Assembly (NCBI RefSeq): GCF_014698735.1
Contig: NZ_JACJTQ010000007.1
Coordinates: 62,001-126,000 of the forward strand
Source: Anabaena catenula FACHB-362
Lineage (GTDB): Bacteria; Cyanobacteriota; Cyanobacteriia; Cyanobacteriales; Nostocaceae
DNA: 64,000 nt
Direction of reading: 5' to 3'
Shown: piece by piece, positions 43,618-54,267 of the stretch
Layout of the letters: each line of letters opens with the position of its first letter
Position numbering within the stretch: the first letter of the stretch is position 1
The notes under the pieces: generated by a model
Told to the model about the DNA's origin: nothing
The model's database searches: none
Seen by the model: the letters and a program-made list of their open reading frames with translations, nothing else
Position numbers and translations under genes: made by a program

Positions 43618-43700
43618 ACCAAAAAGATACTATTAAGTTATCCCCTCTCCATCTCTGTGGCAAAATTGATCAGAGTCCTCAAAAACTGATTATTCCCAGC

Positions 43701-46700
43701 ATGACCGCAACTATTCCCAATCTCTCTAGTCTCTACGAACCCTTCTCCACAGAAGCCAAATGGCAAAAATTCTGGGAAGACAACCAAGTTTACAAAGCTG
43801 ACCCCAACCATAAGGGTGAACCTTACTGTATCGTCATTCCCCCCCCAAACGTGACCGGTAGTTTGCACATGGGTCACGCTTTTGAAAGTGCGTTGATTGA
43901 TACCCTCGTGCGCTACCATCGCATGAAAGGACGCAATACCCTCTGGCTACCCGGAACCGACCACGCCAGCATTGCTGTACAAACCATTCTGGAAAAGCAA
44001 CTCAAGGCTGAAGGTAAAACTCGCTATGATTTGGGACGCGAAAAATTCCTAGAACGCGCTTGGCAATGGAAAGCAGAATCTGGGGGTACAATTGTTAATC
44101 AACTGCGCCGTTTGGGTGTTTCGGTGGACTGGACACGGGAACGCTTCACTTTAGATGCAGGTTTATCGAAAGCTGTTTTAGAAGCATTTATCCGCCTCTA
44201 TGATGAGGGACTGATTTATCGCGGTAATTATTTGGTTAATTGGTGTCCCGCTTCTGGGTCTGCGGTATCTGATTTGGAAGTGGAACCAAAAGAGGTAAAT
44301 GGTAATCTTTGGCACTTCCGTTATCCGCTGAGTGACGGTTCTGGTTTTGTAGAAGTGGCGACAACTCGACCAGAAACGATGCTAGGTGATACAGCAGTTG
44401 CGGTTAACCCCAATGATGAAAGGTATAAACATTTAATTGGTAAAACCCTGACTTTGCCAATTATGAACCGAGAAATCCCCATTATTGGTGATGAGTTGGT
44501 TGACCCGGCTTTCGGTACTGGTTGCGTGAAGGTGACTCCAGCCCATGACCCCAATGATTTTGAAATGGGTAAACGTCATGATTTGCCGTTTATCAATATT
44601 ATGAATAAAGACGGCACTTTGAACGAAAATGCCGGGGAGTTTCAAGGACAAGACCGCTTTGTGGCTAGGAAAAATGTGGTTTCTCGCCTAGAAGCAGATG
44701 GGGTTTTGGTGAAGATAGAAGATTATAAACATACAGTACCTTATAGCGATCGCGGAAAAGTCCCCGTTGAACCTCTTCTTTCTACCCAGTGGTTTGTCAA
44801 AATTCGCCCCCTCGCTGACAAAACTCTCGAATTCCTCGACCAGCAAAATTCCCCGGAAATTGTCCCCCAACGTTGGGCTAAGGTTTATCGTGATTGGTTG
44901 GTGAATTTGCGCGACTGGTGTGTTTCTCGTCAACTGTGGTGGGGTCATCAAATCCCCGCTTGGTACGCTGTCAGCGAAACCGACGGACAAATCACCGACT
45001 CAACACCTCATATCGTAGCGCGAACGGAAACGGAAGCTTGGGAAAAAGCCAAATCACAATTTGGAGAAAATGTCCAACTAGAACAAGACCCCGATGTTTT
45101 AGATACTTGGTTTTCTTCTGGACTTTGGCCATTTTCAACTTTAGGCTGGCCAGAACAAACCCCTGATTTAGCGACTTACTACCCCAATGCCACCTTAGTT
45201 ACAGGTTTTGATATCATCTTTTTCTGGGTGGCGAGAATGACGATGATGGCGGGACATTTCACCGGACAAATGCCGTTTAAAACTGTTTACATTCACGGCT
45301 TGGTCAGGGATGAAAATAATAAGAAAATGTCGAAATCGGCAAATAATGGCATTGACCCATTATTGCTAATTGACAAATATGGAACTGATGCCCTGCGTTA
45401 TACCTTAATTAAGGAAGTAGCCGGTGCTGGTCAAGATATTCGCTTAGAATATGACCGTAAAAAAGATGAATCAACATCTGTAGAAGCATCTCGTAACTTT
45501 GCCAATAAGTTATGGAATGCTGCCCGATTTGTGATGATGAATTTGGATGGGCAAACTCCGGCACAATTGGGTAAACCTGAGCCGACAGAACTCAGTGATA
45601 AATGGATTATTTCCCGTTATCATCAAGTAATTAGACAAACTACAAATTACATCGACAATTACGGTTTAGGAGAAGCAGCTAAGGGACTTTATGAGTTTAT
45701 TTGGGGTGACTTCTGTGATTGGTATATTGAATTAGTAAAATCTCGCCTTCAAAAAGATGCAGACCCCGCATCTCTCAAAGTTGCCCAGCAAATTCTTGCT
45801 TATATACTGGAAGGAATTCTAAAACTACTTCATCCCTTTATGCCTCATATTACTGAGGAAATTTGGCAAACTCTCACTCAACAACCAGCAGAAAGTCCGC
45901 AAATTCTAGCCTTACAGCCCTATCCTGAAGCAGATGAAAAATTAATTGACCAAACATTGGAAGAACAGTTTGAATTGTTAATTAATACTATTCGTACAAT
46001 TCGCAATTTACGGGCTGAAGCTGATATCAAACCAGGGGTAAAAATCACTGCTAATTTGCAAAGTGAAAGCGAAAATGAACGTTTTATCCTCAATGCAGGA
46101 CAGTCTTATATTCAAGATTTGGCCAAGGTAGAAACTTTAACTATTACTGACAAGACTCTGATTGATGAACCTCAAAAACCATCAATTTTAAATAAATCAG
46201 CTTTTCAGGGTTTAAAAGCTATTGGCTTAATTATTGTCGGACTTGTTTTTTTAAGAGTGGGTATTATTGTCGGGAATGCAACTTTGCGTCTTCCTATTTT
46301 TGGGACTTTCTTTGAAACCGTTGGTCTTGGTTATGCTGGTTGGTTTGTTGTTCGCAATATACTCAATGCGGAAGGTAGACAAAAGTTATTTACCAGTTCT
46401 TCTGTGCCAACTGATAGCCAAAATATATCACAGCCAGAAACCACTCCAACCCAGGAATCAGACAATTCTATTGCTGGTGTTGTCGGTACTGTCCAAGTGG
46501 TAATTCCCTTAAAAGGTGTTGTCGATATTGAAGCTCTCCGTGCCAAACTAGAGAAGAGTATCAATAAAGCTGAAGCTGAAGTTGCATCTTTAAGTTATAG
46601 ACTGAGTAATCCTAAGTTTGTGGATAAAGCTCCCGCAGATGTAGTTCAAGGTGTACGGGATGCTTTAGCAGAGGCTGAGAAACAAGCGGAAATTTTGCGC

Positions 46701-46721
46701 GTTCGCTTGCGTACTTTATAA
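43701..46721 (+). CDS. valS: Valyl-tRNA synthetase with inserted CAAD membrane domain
   Basis: 1006 aa class I enzyme. HIGH motif as HMGH in [13 protein letters not shown], editing domain (about 210-360), KMSKS in [10 protein letters not shown], anticodon-binding domain, and the ValRS-specific C-terminal coiled coil ([22 protein letters not shown]). Between anticodon domain and coiled coil, nt about 46165-46465 encode a non-canonical block with two hydrophobic helices ([20 protein letters not shown] and a second [11 protein letters not shown]) and a polar linker: the cyanobacterial CAAD domain, known in filamentous cyanobacteria to place synthetases on thylakoid membranes. Start ATG 43701. 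Confidence 0.96.
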   Translation: MTATIPNLSSLYEPFSTEAKWQKFWEDNQVYKADPNHKGEPYCIVIPPPNVTGSLHMGHAFESALIDTLVRYHRMKGRNTLWLPGTDHASIAVQTILEKQLKAEGKTRYDLGREKFLERAWQWKAESGGTIVNQLRRLGVSVDWTRERFTLDAGLSKAVLEAFIRLYDEGLIYRGNYLVNWCPASGSAVSDLEVEPKEVNGNLWHFRYPLSDGSGFVEVATTRPETMLGDTAVAVNPNDERYKHLIGKTLTLPIMNREIPIIGDELVDPAFGTGCVKVTPAHDPNDFEMGKRHDLPFINIMNKDGTLNENAGEFQGQDRFVARKNVVSRLEADGVLVKIEDYKHTVPYSDRGKVPVEPLLSTQWFVKIRPLADKTLEFLDQQNSPEIVPQRWAKVYRDWLVNLRDWCVSRQLWWGHQIPAWYAVSETDGQITDSTPHIVARTETEAWEKAKSQFGENVQLEQDPDVLDTWFSSGLWPFSTLGWPEQTPDLATYYPNATLVTGFDIIFFWVARMTMMAGHFTGQMPFKTVYIHGLVRDENNKKMSKSANNGIDPLLLIDKYGTDALRYTLIKEVAGAGQDIRLEYDRKKDESTSVEASRNFANKLWNAARFVMMNLDGQTPAQLGKPEPTELSDKWIISRYHQVIRQTTNYIDNYGLGEAAKGLYEFIWGDFCDWYIELVKSRLQKDADPASLKVAQQILAYILEGILKLLHPFMPHITEEIWQTLTQQPAESPQILALQPYPEADEKLIDQTLEEQFELLINTIRTIRNLRAEADIKPGVKITANLQSESENERFILNAGQSYIQDLAKVETLTITDKTLIDEPQKPSILNKSAFQGLKAIGLIIVGLVFLRVGIIVGNATLRLPIFGTFFETVGLGYAGWFVVRNILNAEGRQKLFTSSSVPTDSQNISQPETTPTQESDNSIAGVVGTVQVVIPLKGVVDIEALRAKLEKSINKAEAEVASLSYRLSNPKFVDKAPADVVQGVRDALAEAEKQAEILRVRLRTL

Positions 46722-46749
46722 CAAGTGATTGGTGATAGGAATAAACTTA

Positions 46750-46785
46750 CCAATCACCAATTACCAATTACCAATCACCAATTAC
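46750..46785. repeat. Heptamer array (CCAATCA/CCAATTA)5
   Basis: Five 7-bp units between valS and the next gene. They create a false N-terminal extension (repeating L-P-I-T-N-Y) upstream of the true ATG at 46798. Confidence 0.85.
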
Positions 46786-46797
46786 CTAATAGCGACA

Positions 46798-47229
46798 ATG
46801 CTATACCTAGCTCAAGTACGTAAAAACGAATTTTTAGACCAGTACCAATTACACTTATTAGCAAGTCAGGAAACTGAATATTGTTGGTCAATGATTTCCG
46901 AAGAGGCGTTTATTCTCCTGGGAAAAGAAAACACATTGAGTGAAAAAATGCTGGTGTTAGTAGAGCTTTCCCCTACAGGTGAAGTTGAAAGAATTGAAGA
47001 TGCTACCAACTGGATACTGAATGTAGTGCAAACCTACCTCACAACTGGTATTACTCCAGAGTTTTTACAACAGGAAGCAGATAAAGCGGAAAATTGGCGA
47101 CAATCTCTAACATTGCAAAACCAGGATTTAGCACGTCGTTCCTTAGAATTAGAAGCTCGTCGTGAACAAATTCAAGCTTTAGAAGAAAGTATTAACCGGG
47201 AAAAAACAGATCAACAAGATAATTCATAA
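46798..47229 (+). CDS. Uncharacterised cyanobacterial protein with C-terminal coiled coil
   Basis: 143 aa from ATG 46798; any earlier start would translate a repeat array. N-terminal alpha/beta part (MLYLAQVRKNEFLDQYQLHLL, WSMISEEAFILLG) and a long charged helix in the last 55 residues (QNQDLARRSLELEARREQIQALE), probably a coiled coil. No named family known to me. Follows valS by 76 nt on the same strand and precedes a terminator, so the two may share a transcript. Confidence 0.7.
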   Translation: MLYLAQVRKNEFLDQYQLHLLASQETEYCWSMISEEAFILLGKENTLSEKMLVLVELSPTGEVERIEDATNWILNVVQTYLTTGITPEFLQQEADKAENWRQSLTLQNQDLARRSLELEARREQIQALEESINREKTDQQDNS

Positions 47230-47322
47230 GCAGTAGGCAGAATCTTCCACCTTGTCTGCTGAGGTACAAATTCATCTGCGGTTAGTTCTTTCTTGTCGTA
47301 CCTCACTTAAATAAAAATCGCC

Positions 47323-47356
47323 ATAACCCCATGTCTAAAACTAGGGGTTATTTTGA
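47323..47356 (+). terminator. Rho-independent terminator
   Basis: Arms ATAACCCC (47323-47330) and GGGGTTAT (47344-47351), 13-nt loop, then TTTG. About 95 nt after the coiled-coil gene; likely end of the valS transcript. Confidence 0.65.
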
Positions 47357-47432
47357 ATTTTGTGAAAGTGGCTTGCTGTAAGCACTATGGTGAATTTTGA
47401 ATTGATTTGTCCCCAATTACCAATTACCTGTT

Positions 47433-49424
47433 TTATTCTGATGCTAATAATTGGCGAATTAATCTTGTGACAGCTTTTTCTGTAAAGCGATTAGCAATTT
47501 GTTGACCTAAATGATGCACTCTGGGATTAACAAGTATCTGAGCTACCTGAGGAGCAAGTTGAGCAGGATCAAATCCCTTTGTTTGTCGAAGAATACCCAA
47601 AATGCGTTTGATATTATCTAAGGTTTGTTGTTGTTCTAATGTAGCAGCGGGCATTTCATTAACTGCTGTCAATCCTACTCTTTCTCTCAATACATAAGTA
47701 AAATTATGCATGGCATTTTTGCTAAGAGCATCAATTCCGTTGACAAACTCATCGACCAACCTGTCACGAATAAATGCACCCCGTTCCGAAGACAGAAACT
47801 CTACTCCTTGATTTAATACTAAGTTCAGATCGTATTCTTGATTTTTCCGGGCATTTGTTAACAAGTTTTCTAGGCGATTCCAACGGAATTTACCATCTTT
47901 AAATAGTAACTCTTGCAATGATGTTCTTAATTCATCCGCTGGATCTGTTAACAGGCGTTTAGAAACGTAAGGATAAGCTTCACTGAGAACTTTGAAATCA
48001 GGATCGATATAAATAGCAATACCTTCCAAAGTCACCAAAGAACGAATAATTAAAGCATAGTAGGGAGGTACGCGGAAGGGATACTCATACATTAAAGCTG
48101 ATAAATCATCGGTGATGCTTTTAATGTTGAGTTCGGCGACACTTGCACCTTGAGCGTTAGCAAATACTCTGGAAAACGCGGGAATAATTGGTGTTAAGTC
48201 GGTTTCTGGGGTGAGAAATTCTAATTTAACGTAGTCTTTTGCTAATGAGTCAAAGTCACGGTTAACGACGTGAACGATCGCTTCAATTAAACCATAACGC
48301 TGTGGTGGCTTAATCTCGCTCATCATCCCAAAGTCAAGATAAGCCAATTTACCATCAAAGGTAGCTAACAAATTACCAGGGTGGGGGTCAGCATGGAAAA
48401 ACCCATGTTCTAATAATTGACGTAGAGAACACTGTACACCTATTTCAATTAAATAACGGGCGTTGATACCCAGTTCCTGAAGTTCTTGTGTTTGGGTTAA
48501 TTTAATCCCATTAATCCACTCCATCGTCAACACACGACGATTGGTGTATTCCCAATAAATTTTCGGTACATATATGTCTTGCATATGACCGTATAATTCA
48601 AAAAAGCGTTCAGCATTTTCGCCTTCGTGGATATAATCCATTTCTTCAAAAATGCGATCGCCCAATTCATCCAAAATCCCGACTAAATCACTGCGTACCC
48701 GTTTGACTTTTCTCTGCACCAAACCAGCCAAAAAGCGCAAAATATACAAGTCAATAGTGATAGTTTCACGCAAATCTGGACGCTGGACTTTAATCGCCAC
48801 TTCTTCCCCAGTTTTTAGCTTACCTTTATATACTTGTCCCAAGGAAGCTGCCGCAATTGGCTCGATGGAAATTTCCGCGTAAATATTCTCTGGGGTTGCT
48901 CCTAGCTCTTCTTCGATAAACTGGTAAGCTATTTCGTTAGCAAAAGCTGGTAATTGATCTTGTAGTTTAGTTAATTCTTCCAGATACACCGGAGGAACTA
49001 AATCCGGCCTAGTAGACAAAGCCTGGCCAATTTTGATGTAAGCAGGCCCCAATTTCGTCAGCAAAGTTCGTAATTCAATGGCTCGTCGGCTATCATTTTT
49101 GACGACAATTCCCCGTTTCTTATCCCACCATATTCCCAAAACAAAGGACAAGATTGGTTGTAAAACTGCCAAAATCCGCCGAAAAACCTGCCAAGGTTTG
49201 TCTTTGTAATAGGATCGGATCTCTTCAGGATCATAAAGCAGCATCTCTGGTTCAGCTTTAGCTGTAGCTAGTATTGTCTGTTGTTGAGATGCTGAAAATC
49301 TTGGCGAATTGTTAACCAAGGTTTGTGTAACATTTTCTGGTACTACTTCAATCACGGACAATTCGCCTGCGTGACTGTCCTCCGGACTTGATCGGTAACT
49401 AGGGGGAAGTGTCTTAACTATCAT
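47433..49424 (-). CDS. AarF/ABC1/UbiB atypical kinase family protein
   Basis: 663 aa from ATG 49424 (MIVKTLPPSYRSSPEDS); an in-frame start 24 codons earlier is unlikely. UbiB/ADCK hallmarks: KxGQ motif in PAYIKIGQALSTRPDLVP, alanine-rich loop IAAASLGQVYKG, VAIKVQRPDL (Lys), and HADPHPGNLLATFDGKLAYLDFGMM (catalytic loop and DFG). Family members support quinone synthesis or lipid homeostasis; in cyanobacteria and plastids (ABC1K) they are linked to plastoquinone and tocopherol metabolism. The substrate is not known. Confidence 0.92.
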   Translation of the reverse strand: MIVKTLPPSYRSSPEDSHAGELSVIEVVPENVTQTLVNNSPRFSASQQQTILATAKAEPEMLLYDPEEIRSYYKDKPWQVFRRILAVLQPILSFVLGIWWDKKRGIVVKNDSRRAIELRTLLTKLGPAYIKIGQALSTRPDLVPPVYLEELTKLQDQLPAFANEIAYQFIEEELGATPENIYAEISIEPIAAASLGQVYKGKLKTGEEVAIKVQRPDLRETITIDLYILRFLAGLVQRKVKRVRSDLVGILDELGDRIFEEMDYIHEGENAERFFELYGHMQDIYVPKIYWEYTNRRVLTMEWINGIKLTQTQELQELGINARYLIEIGVQCSLRQLLEHGFFHADPHPGNLLATFDGKLAYLDFGMMSEIKPPQRYGLIEAIVHVVNRDFDSLAKDYVKLEFLTPETDLTPIIPAFSRVFANAQGASVAELNIKSITDDLSALMYEYPFRVPPYYALIIRSLVTLEGIAIYIDPDFKVLSEAYPYVSKRLLTDPADELRTSLQELLFKDGKFRWNRLENLLTNARKNQEYDLNLVLNQGVEFLSSERGAFIRDRLVDEFVNGIDALSKNAMHNFTYVLRERVGLTAVNEMPAATLEQQQTLDNIKRILGILRQTKGFDPAQLAPQVAQILVNPRVHHLGQQIANRFTEKAVTRLIRQLLASE

Positions 49425-49960
49425 GAAGAAAGCCACCGGGTTTATGAACGTTGTTAAGTATTGTAACAATATATTGCCATTTCCGCATATCCCCAACAGG
49501 TAGAAACCGGAATCGGAGATCGAGATGATTTGTTGATCAGAAGACCTTAAAACTCTTATATTGCAAGTATTATAGCCTTTTTAGCTTCACTCCATTAATA
49601 GTTGCAAAATAATTTTGATAGATGGATAGCCCGAAACCATTACCTGTCTGTGTTTCACAATCTAAAATCGTACAAACGGGCGCGGTTTGCGCTCCTGCAA
49701 CATAAGAAAGAAACACAACTATTACCTCTTTTCTCCTTTCTGTCACCTGTTAAGAGTCACCTGCTATACCTCCTGCAACTTGCAATCTTCTGTAAAGTCC
49801 CAAATTCAAAATAAGTACTTAAGCAAACAAAAAACAGGACTTACTGTAAGTGTAAATCCTGACAAGTTTCGATATCGATTTCAGAAATGATTTTTGCTCA
49901 AATAAATCATTCCGTAAAACAGACAAGATGCCTGTCACATAACCTTTTTGATTTATAAGT
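49425..49960. other. Intergenic region, nothing recognised
   Basis: About 535 bp upstream of the AarF-family gene and downstream of the BON lipoprotein gene, both on the minus strand. Short plus-strand reading frames at 49602-49890 lack protein character. No strong hairpin or promoter pair was found. Confidence 0.4.
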
Positions 49961-50431
49961 TTATGGCTTTTTCACAGGTGTAACTTTTGCTTCTACCTTA
50001 ACGCTTTTCACACCTTTGACTCCCTTAACCAAAGTTTCAGCTTTTTTGAGTTCTTCAGAAGAAGTAGCTGCACCTTTGAGGATAATTTCACCATCTTTAT
50101 TCTCTACTTCCAACTTATTGCTAGGTAAAGCTTCTTTTAACTTTTTGCTAACTTCGGTTTTCAAGTCGCTGGTAGCTTTGGTAGCCCCAGGAGTAATTTT
50201 TGTGGTTGTGTTTCCTGGTGTAGTTGTAGCTTCTGGTGTGCTTGTAGCTGCTGTAGTAGGTTGAGCAGTTTTATCTGTAGTTTGTGTAGTTTCAGACGCA
50301 GGTTTTGCTGGTACTGAAGGAGCTTCATTAGTTGTACCAGGAGTTTCTGAACCAGTTTTAGGAGCTTCTTGGCAACCAAAAACACCCGCTACTAAAATGC
50401 CACTAACGAGGAAAGGAATTAATTTTTTCAT
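49961..50431 (-). CDS. BON domain lipoprotein
   Basis: 156 aa. Lipoprotein signal peptide MKKLIPFLVSGILVAGVFGC with lipobox VFGC (Cys20). A Thr/Pro/Ala-rich linker (22-85) leads to a BON domain (about 85-150): DLKTEVSKKLKEALPSNKLEVE, EIILKGAATSSEELKKAETL and GVKSVKVEAKV. BON domains bind phospholipid or envelope components; OsmY-like stress roles are known. It is likely anchored in the outer or inner membrane facing the periplasm. Confidence 0.9.
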   Translation of the reverse strand: MKKLIPFLVSGILVAGVFGCQEAPKTGSETPGTTNEAPSVPAKPASETTQTTDKTAQPTTAATSTPEATTTPGNTTTKITPGATKATSDLKTEVSKKLKEALPSNKLEVENKDGEIILKGAATSSEELKKAETLVKGVKGVKSVKVEAKVTPVKKP

Positions 50432-51009
50432 GTGTTATCTCCCAATTGAGTACTTGAAGCGATTTACTGATTGTGTGATGCCCAGGAGCGAATCTTAAAA
50501 CAGAAATTAAACACAGGAGAAAATTAGTGCTTAAGCAAGCACCGGATTTGCAGAAAATTGAAACTAGGACAACTTCTGTCGGCTCAAATCCATTAGCCTA
50601 TACTGACAAGCGCCAATTCAATTTTCTGGATGGTTACAGACTTGTGGGGACTGGTATTTGGTAAAAGACTCTCTATTGACATGAGTTAGAGTCTTAGCCG
50701 CTTTTTAAGGGTAGATCATGCTGTCCCACATAGGTCACTTGATGTTATCAGATTTGGAGCAGTTTGACGCATCTTCCATCAAAATTTTATAAATTGTGGG
50801 GTGATAGGGGAAGAGGTAATTGGCTGACTTCATGCTCCTTTGCTCCTCCCTGCCCTTGAAAATTATGAATCCAGGGGAAATTTCGCCTTAATTGTTCGGT
50901 TCTACGACTGTCATTAGTACAGAAATCACTATAACCTCGTAAGTATGTAGTGCAATGTCTGCTTTAGCTGCTGTAAGACGCTCTTGAATCAACGAAGGGG
51001 TGAAAACCT
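50432..51009. other. Divergent spacer between lipoprotein and histidine-kinase genes
   Basis: About 580 bp. A hairpin AAGACTCT (50665-50672) / AGAGTCTT (50688-50695) is followed after 8 nt by TTTTT, a weak plus-strand terminator-like signal without an obvious gene in front of it; a short transcript here is possible. Nothing else was recognised. Confidence 0.45.
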
Positions 51010-52515
51010 GTGTACGAATGGATCTTGCCAAGTTTGAGGGAAGTTTTAGCCCAGAGCCAATCAAGTATGGCTGATTGTTCATCTGCCAAAGCCGAGCAGC
51101 AATGGCGCATCAGTTTGGCAGCTACAGAACATCTACTACTCAATTCTTTAGCCACAACTTCGTCTGACATAACTCAAGGTTTAGTTTTAACTGCACCAGC
51201 ACCCTTATTTAGTCAACCAAAACTGACTCAAAGTTTACAAACAGTAACTTTTACAGCAAAACCTTTTAATCCGTTGGCTTTGATGCCCTTTCACATCTCA
51301 CCAGCAATGGCGGGGAGTGTAGTACCAGAAGTGATGTCTTCTCTCGGAAACGCTACGCGAGTGAGGGGCTGCGGCTACAAACCTGATGAAATCAATCCTG
51401 ATGAATCTATCTTACCTTTATTACCTGCTGATCCTCTAGGATCAGAGCGGTTTTGCTTGGTATTTACAGAAAAATTTAGATTAGTTCTGGTTTTGTCAGA
51501 ACACAAAAGCGGTAAAAAAGAATTTTTATTTTCCTTTGAACCAGAGGTAGTGCAGCAGGCTTGGCGATCGCTAGGCGCTAGGGTAATCTTGACTAATCCA
51601 GAGTTATTCGCTGAGTTAGACGTGTTAGTCGAAAAGTACGCCCCAGTTGCACCAAACTATCAGACCATAATTCAATTTAGCCAGTTACTGCTTCAGGAAT
51701 TAGCAGAGCCAGAAGCGGATAAAGTCACACATACTCCTCCTATTTCCCCATCTCACCATATTCCTGTTTCCCCGTCAGCAAAACCATCCTCTCGTCCCGA
51801 TGTAGAATTACTACAAGCCTTTGCTCACGAAGTCCGCACCCCACTGACAACAATTCGCACTTTGACTCGTTTACTCCTCAAGCGAAAGGATTTACCTACT
51901 ACTGTAATTAATCGCTTAGGAGTTATTGATCATGAATGTACTGAGCAAATTGATCGCATGGAGTTGCTGTTTAAAGCAGCTGAATTAGAAACTTGTGCGG
52001 CAGCTAAATCTGCGAATACACAACTAACGCCCATGTCTCTAGATCAAGTATTGCAGCAAAGTATCCCTCGTTGGCAACAAGCAGCAACTCGACGAAATTT
52101 AACTTTAGATGTGGCTTTACCTCAGCAATTGCCAACGGTGGTAAGTAATCCCGCTATGCTAGATCGGGTACTTACTGGCTTAATGGAAAATTTTACCCGC
52201 AGTTTACCTCCCGGTAGTTCTATTCAAGTTCAGGTTAGTCCAGCAGGTGATCAACTCAAGTTACAATTATCTCCTCAATTGGATTGCCACGATTCAACCA
52301 GAACTGCAACACTACCAATTCGTAAATCTTTAGGTCAATTATTAATGTTCCAACCGGAAACAGGAACAATTAGTTTAAATATTGCGGCAACTAAGCATCT
52401 GTTTCAAGCGATTGGTGGTAAGTTGATTGTGCGTCAGAGTCCTCAATATGGGGAAGTGTTGACGATTTTCTTACCTTTAGAAGTTAGTAAGAACGAAAAA
52501 GTAAAAATTAAATAA
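51010..52515 (+). CDS. Sensor histidine kinase with degenerate ATP-binding domain
   Basis: 501 aa from GTG 51010 (AGGGG at 50996-51000 ahead). An N-terminal sensory region without membrane helices (1-230), a HisKA domain with FAHEVRTPLTTIRTLTRLLL (phospho-His about residue 276), and a C-terminal GHKL-like domain. The N box reads LMENFTRSLP, the DxGxG G1 box is missing, and G2 reads TGTISLN instead of GxGLGL, so ATP use is doubtful. Residues about 112-123 (SLGNATRVRGCG) are encoded by a palindromic repeat (51342-51376) and look inserted. No response regulator is adjacent. Confidence 0.85.
   Translation: MYEWILPSLREVLAQSQSSMADCSSAKAEQQWRISLAATEHLLLNSLATTSSDITQGLVLTAPAPLFSQPKLTQSLQTVTFTAKPFNPLALMPFHISPAMAGSVVPEVMSSLGNATRVRGCGYKPDEINPDESILPLLPADPLGSERFCLVFTEKFRLVLVLSEHKSGKKEFLFSFEPEVVQQAWRSLGARVILTNPELFAELDVLVEKYAPVAPNYQTIIQFSQLLLQELAEPEADKVTHTPPISPSHHIPVSPSAKPSSRPDVELLQAFAHEVRTPLTTIRTLTRLLLKRKDLPTTVINRLGVIDHECTEQIDRMELLFKAAELETCAAAKSANTQLTPMSLDQVLQQSIPRWQQAATRRNLTLDVALPQQLPTVVSNPAMLDRVLTGLMENFTRSLPPGSSIQVQVSPAGDQLKLQLSPQLDCHDSTRTATLPIRKSLGQLLMFQPETGTISLNIAATKHLFQAIGGKLIVRQSPQYGEVLTIFLPLEVSKNEKVKIK
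51342..51376. repeat. Palindromic repeat inside the histidine-kinase gene
   Basis: CTCGGAAACGCTACGCGAGTGAGGGGCTGCGGC is GC-rich against an AT-rich gene and matches the CTCGGAGACGCTACGCGAA-type dispersed repeat of Nostocales. It keeps the reading frame. Related GC-rich cores are at 36271-36310 and 9800-9850. Confidence 0.55.
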
Positions 52516-52538
52516 TTTGGCTTGGCGAATAATATATT

Positions 52539-52763
52539 CTATACATCATCAATTTCTACAAGTTTTTGTCGAGATGATAAACCGGACTTAATTCTGATAT
52601 AGGATTTGGGTACATCAAACTTTTCTGCCAAAAGCTTAATTAACTCTTCATTGGCTTTACCATCAACTGGTGGTGATTTTAAATTAACAATTAAACTACC
52701 ATCTTCCTGTTCTACAATTTTCTGCTGTTTGGAATTCGGTTTAACTTTCACTGTTTTTTGCAT
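52539..52763 (-). CDS. DUF167 (YggU family) protein
   Basis: 74 aa, the whole small alpha/beta DUF167 domain: [38 protein letters not shown] and [22 protein letters not shown] conserved small protein of unknown function. It follows the FGGY kinase gene by 8 nt on the same strand and is likely co-transcribed. Confidence 0.9.
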   Translation of the reverse strand: MQKTVKVKPNSKQQKIVEQEDGSLIVNLKSPPVDGKANEELIKLLAEKFDVPKSYIRIKSGLSSRQKLVEIDDV

Positions 52764-52771
52764 AATACAAA

Positions 52772-54046
52772 TTATAGCGATCCTAAATAAGAAGTTCCTA
52801 ATTTATGCATTGCCAAAAGTGCAGTCCCATAAGCTGCTTCTGTGTTTGTAGAGGCAGTAACAGGAACTTTTAAATATCTGCCTCTAATACCCATCCAAGC
52901 AGAATTCGCTGCACCACCGCCGGCAGTGTAAACACGAGTTAATTGGTCAGCACCTAAATTTTGTAATAATTCATAACCACGGGTTTCTATTCGCGCCATA
53001 CTTTCTAACAAGCCATGTAAAAACTCTCCAGGATTGTCTGGCCGGGGTTCTAGTCTTGGAAGTAGTTGGGGATCATTAATAGGAAAGCGATCGCCTTCCT
53101 TCAACAAGGGATAATAATCTAATTCACTCGGTGTTGATACATCAATATTCCGACTTAAGCTGACTAATTCCTGGTCAGTAAAAAAATTCTTTAACACTGC
53201 ACCACCTGTATTAGAAGCACCCCCAGTCAGCCACAAATCACCTAAACGATGGCTGTAAATTCCATATCGCGCATCTTCTATACGGGTACGGCTCAAAAGT
53301 TTGAGTACCAAAGTAGAACCTAAAGAAGTTACTGCTTCCCCCGGCAATTTTGCCCCACTAGCCAGAAAAGCCGCAATGCTATCAGTTGTCCCAGCACACA
53401 CCAAACAATCACGCCGTAAACCGAATTTAGAGGCAATTTCTGGACGTAATTCGCCAATGGGAGTACCCGGTGCTAAAACCTGCGGTAACTGAATCGGAAT
53501 TTGCAATTTTTCCAGCCATTGTGGATATTGGAACTTTTCCACGTCATAGCCTAGCTTTAAAGCGTTGTGATAATCGCTTATGCCTAATTTTCCATGCAAC
53601 ATAAAAGCCAGCCAATCGGCTTGATGTAGTAAATATCTAGCTTGGCGAAAAGAAGGTAATTGCTGCATCCACAAAAGTTTGGCGAGACTGGAAGTTGCAC
53701 TCAATACGGTATGGTTGGGTGGTGCAATGCTGGTCAAATTCTTTAACACCATTGATCCTCGTCCATCGTTGTACAACAATGGCGCATCTACAGGCTGACC
53801 AGTGGCATCTGTGAGCAAGATTGTCGAAGAAGTACCGTTGATAGCGATCGCCCCAATTTGTCGCCCCAATTCCCCTGGAATTGCTGCTAACAACCTCCAT
53901 AAAGCTTTTTCCCAACAAGTTACCCAGTCAGCATCAATCGCCATTTCCCAGGGATGACGCATCTGGGACAAAATCCTAGCTTCATCATCAATCACCACGC
54001 CCCGTGCGCCAGAAGTACCAAAGTCAATACCCAAGTACAAAACCAT
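52772..54046 (-). CDS. FGGY family sugar kinase (D-ribulokinase-like)
   Basis: 424 aa. N-domain phosphate loop [17 protein letters not shown], central [19 protein letters not shown]-domain [15 protein letters not shown] and [15 protein letters not shown], adenosine site [17 protein letters not shown]. At 424 aa it is shorter than xylulokinases and close to the cyanobacterial/plant XK1-type kinases reported to act on D-ribulose. Cytoplasmic; would return ribulose to the pentose phosphate pool. Forms a two-gene unit with the DUF167 gene. Confidence 0.85.
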   Translation of the reverse strand: MVLYLGIDFGTSGARGVVIDDEARILSQMRHPWEMAIDADWVTCWEKALWRLLAAIPGELGRQIGAIAINGTSSTILLTDATGQPVDAPLLYNDGRGSMVLKNLTSIAPPNHTVLSATSSLAKLLWMQQLPSFRQARYLLHQADWLAFMLHGKLGISDYHNALKLGYDVEKFQYPQWLEKLQIPIQLPQVLAPGTPIGELRPEIASKFGLRRDCLVCAGTTDSIAAFLASGAKLPGEAVTSLGSTLVLKLLSRTRIEDARYGIYSHRLGDLWLTGGASNTGGAVLKNFFTDQELVSLSRNIDVSTPSELDYYPLLKEGDRFPINDPQLLPRLEPRPDNPGEFLHGLLESMARIETRGYELLQNLGADQLTRVYTAGGGAANSAWMGIRGRYLKVPVTASTNTEAAYGTALLAMHKLGTSYLGSL

Positions 54047-54267
54047 AAATTCACCTGTTTACGAGTTCATGAAGTAGAAGCAGGGGGCAGGGTGCAGGGT
54101 GCAGTAGATAATTATTTCTCCGCGTCACCGCGTCACCCCAACTCCCCATCTCCCCATCATGGTTTTTGTTGCATCTTGTAACAAGATATTCCCCAATCTT
54201 GGCAAAACAGTGAAAAGTAGTAAACGAAGTGTTAATCATCTAGTTTGACTTTAGGAGGGTTTCCACC

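Noticed and set aside
46729-46797. N-terminal extension of the coiled-coil gene after valS
   Set aside because: The extension is translated heptamer repeat; ATG 46798 is the sensible start.
49602-49890. Two overlapping 67-70-aa plus-strand frames
   Set aside because: Biased composition, no ribosome site, no conserved motif; they include CACCTGT-type repeat sequence.
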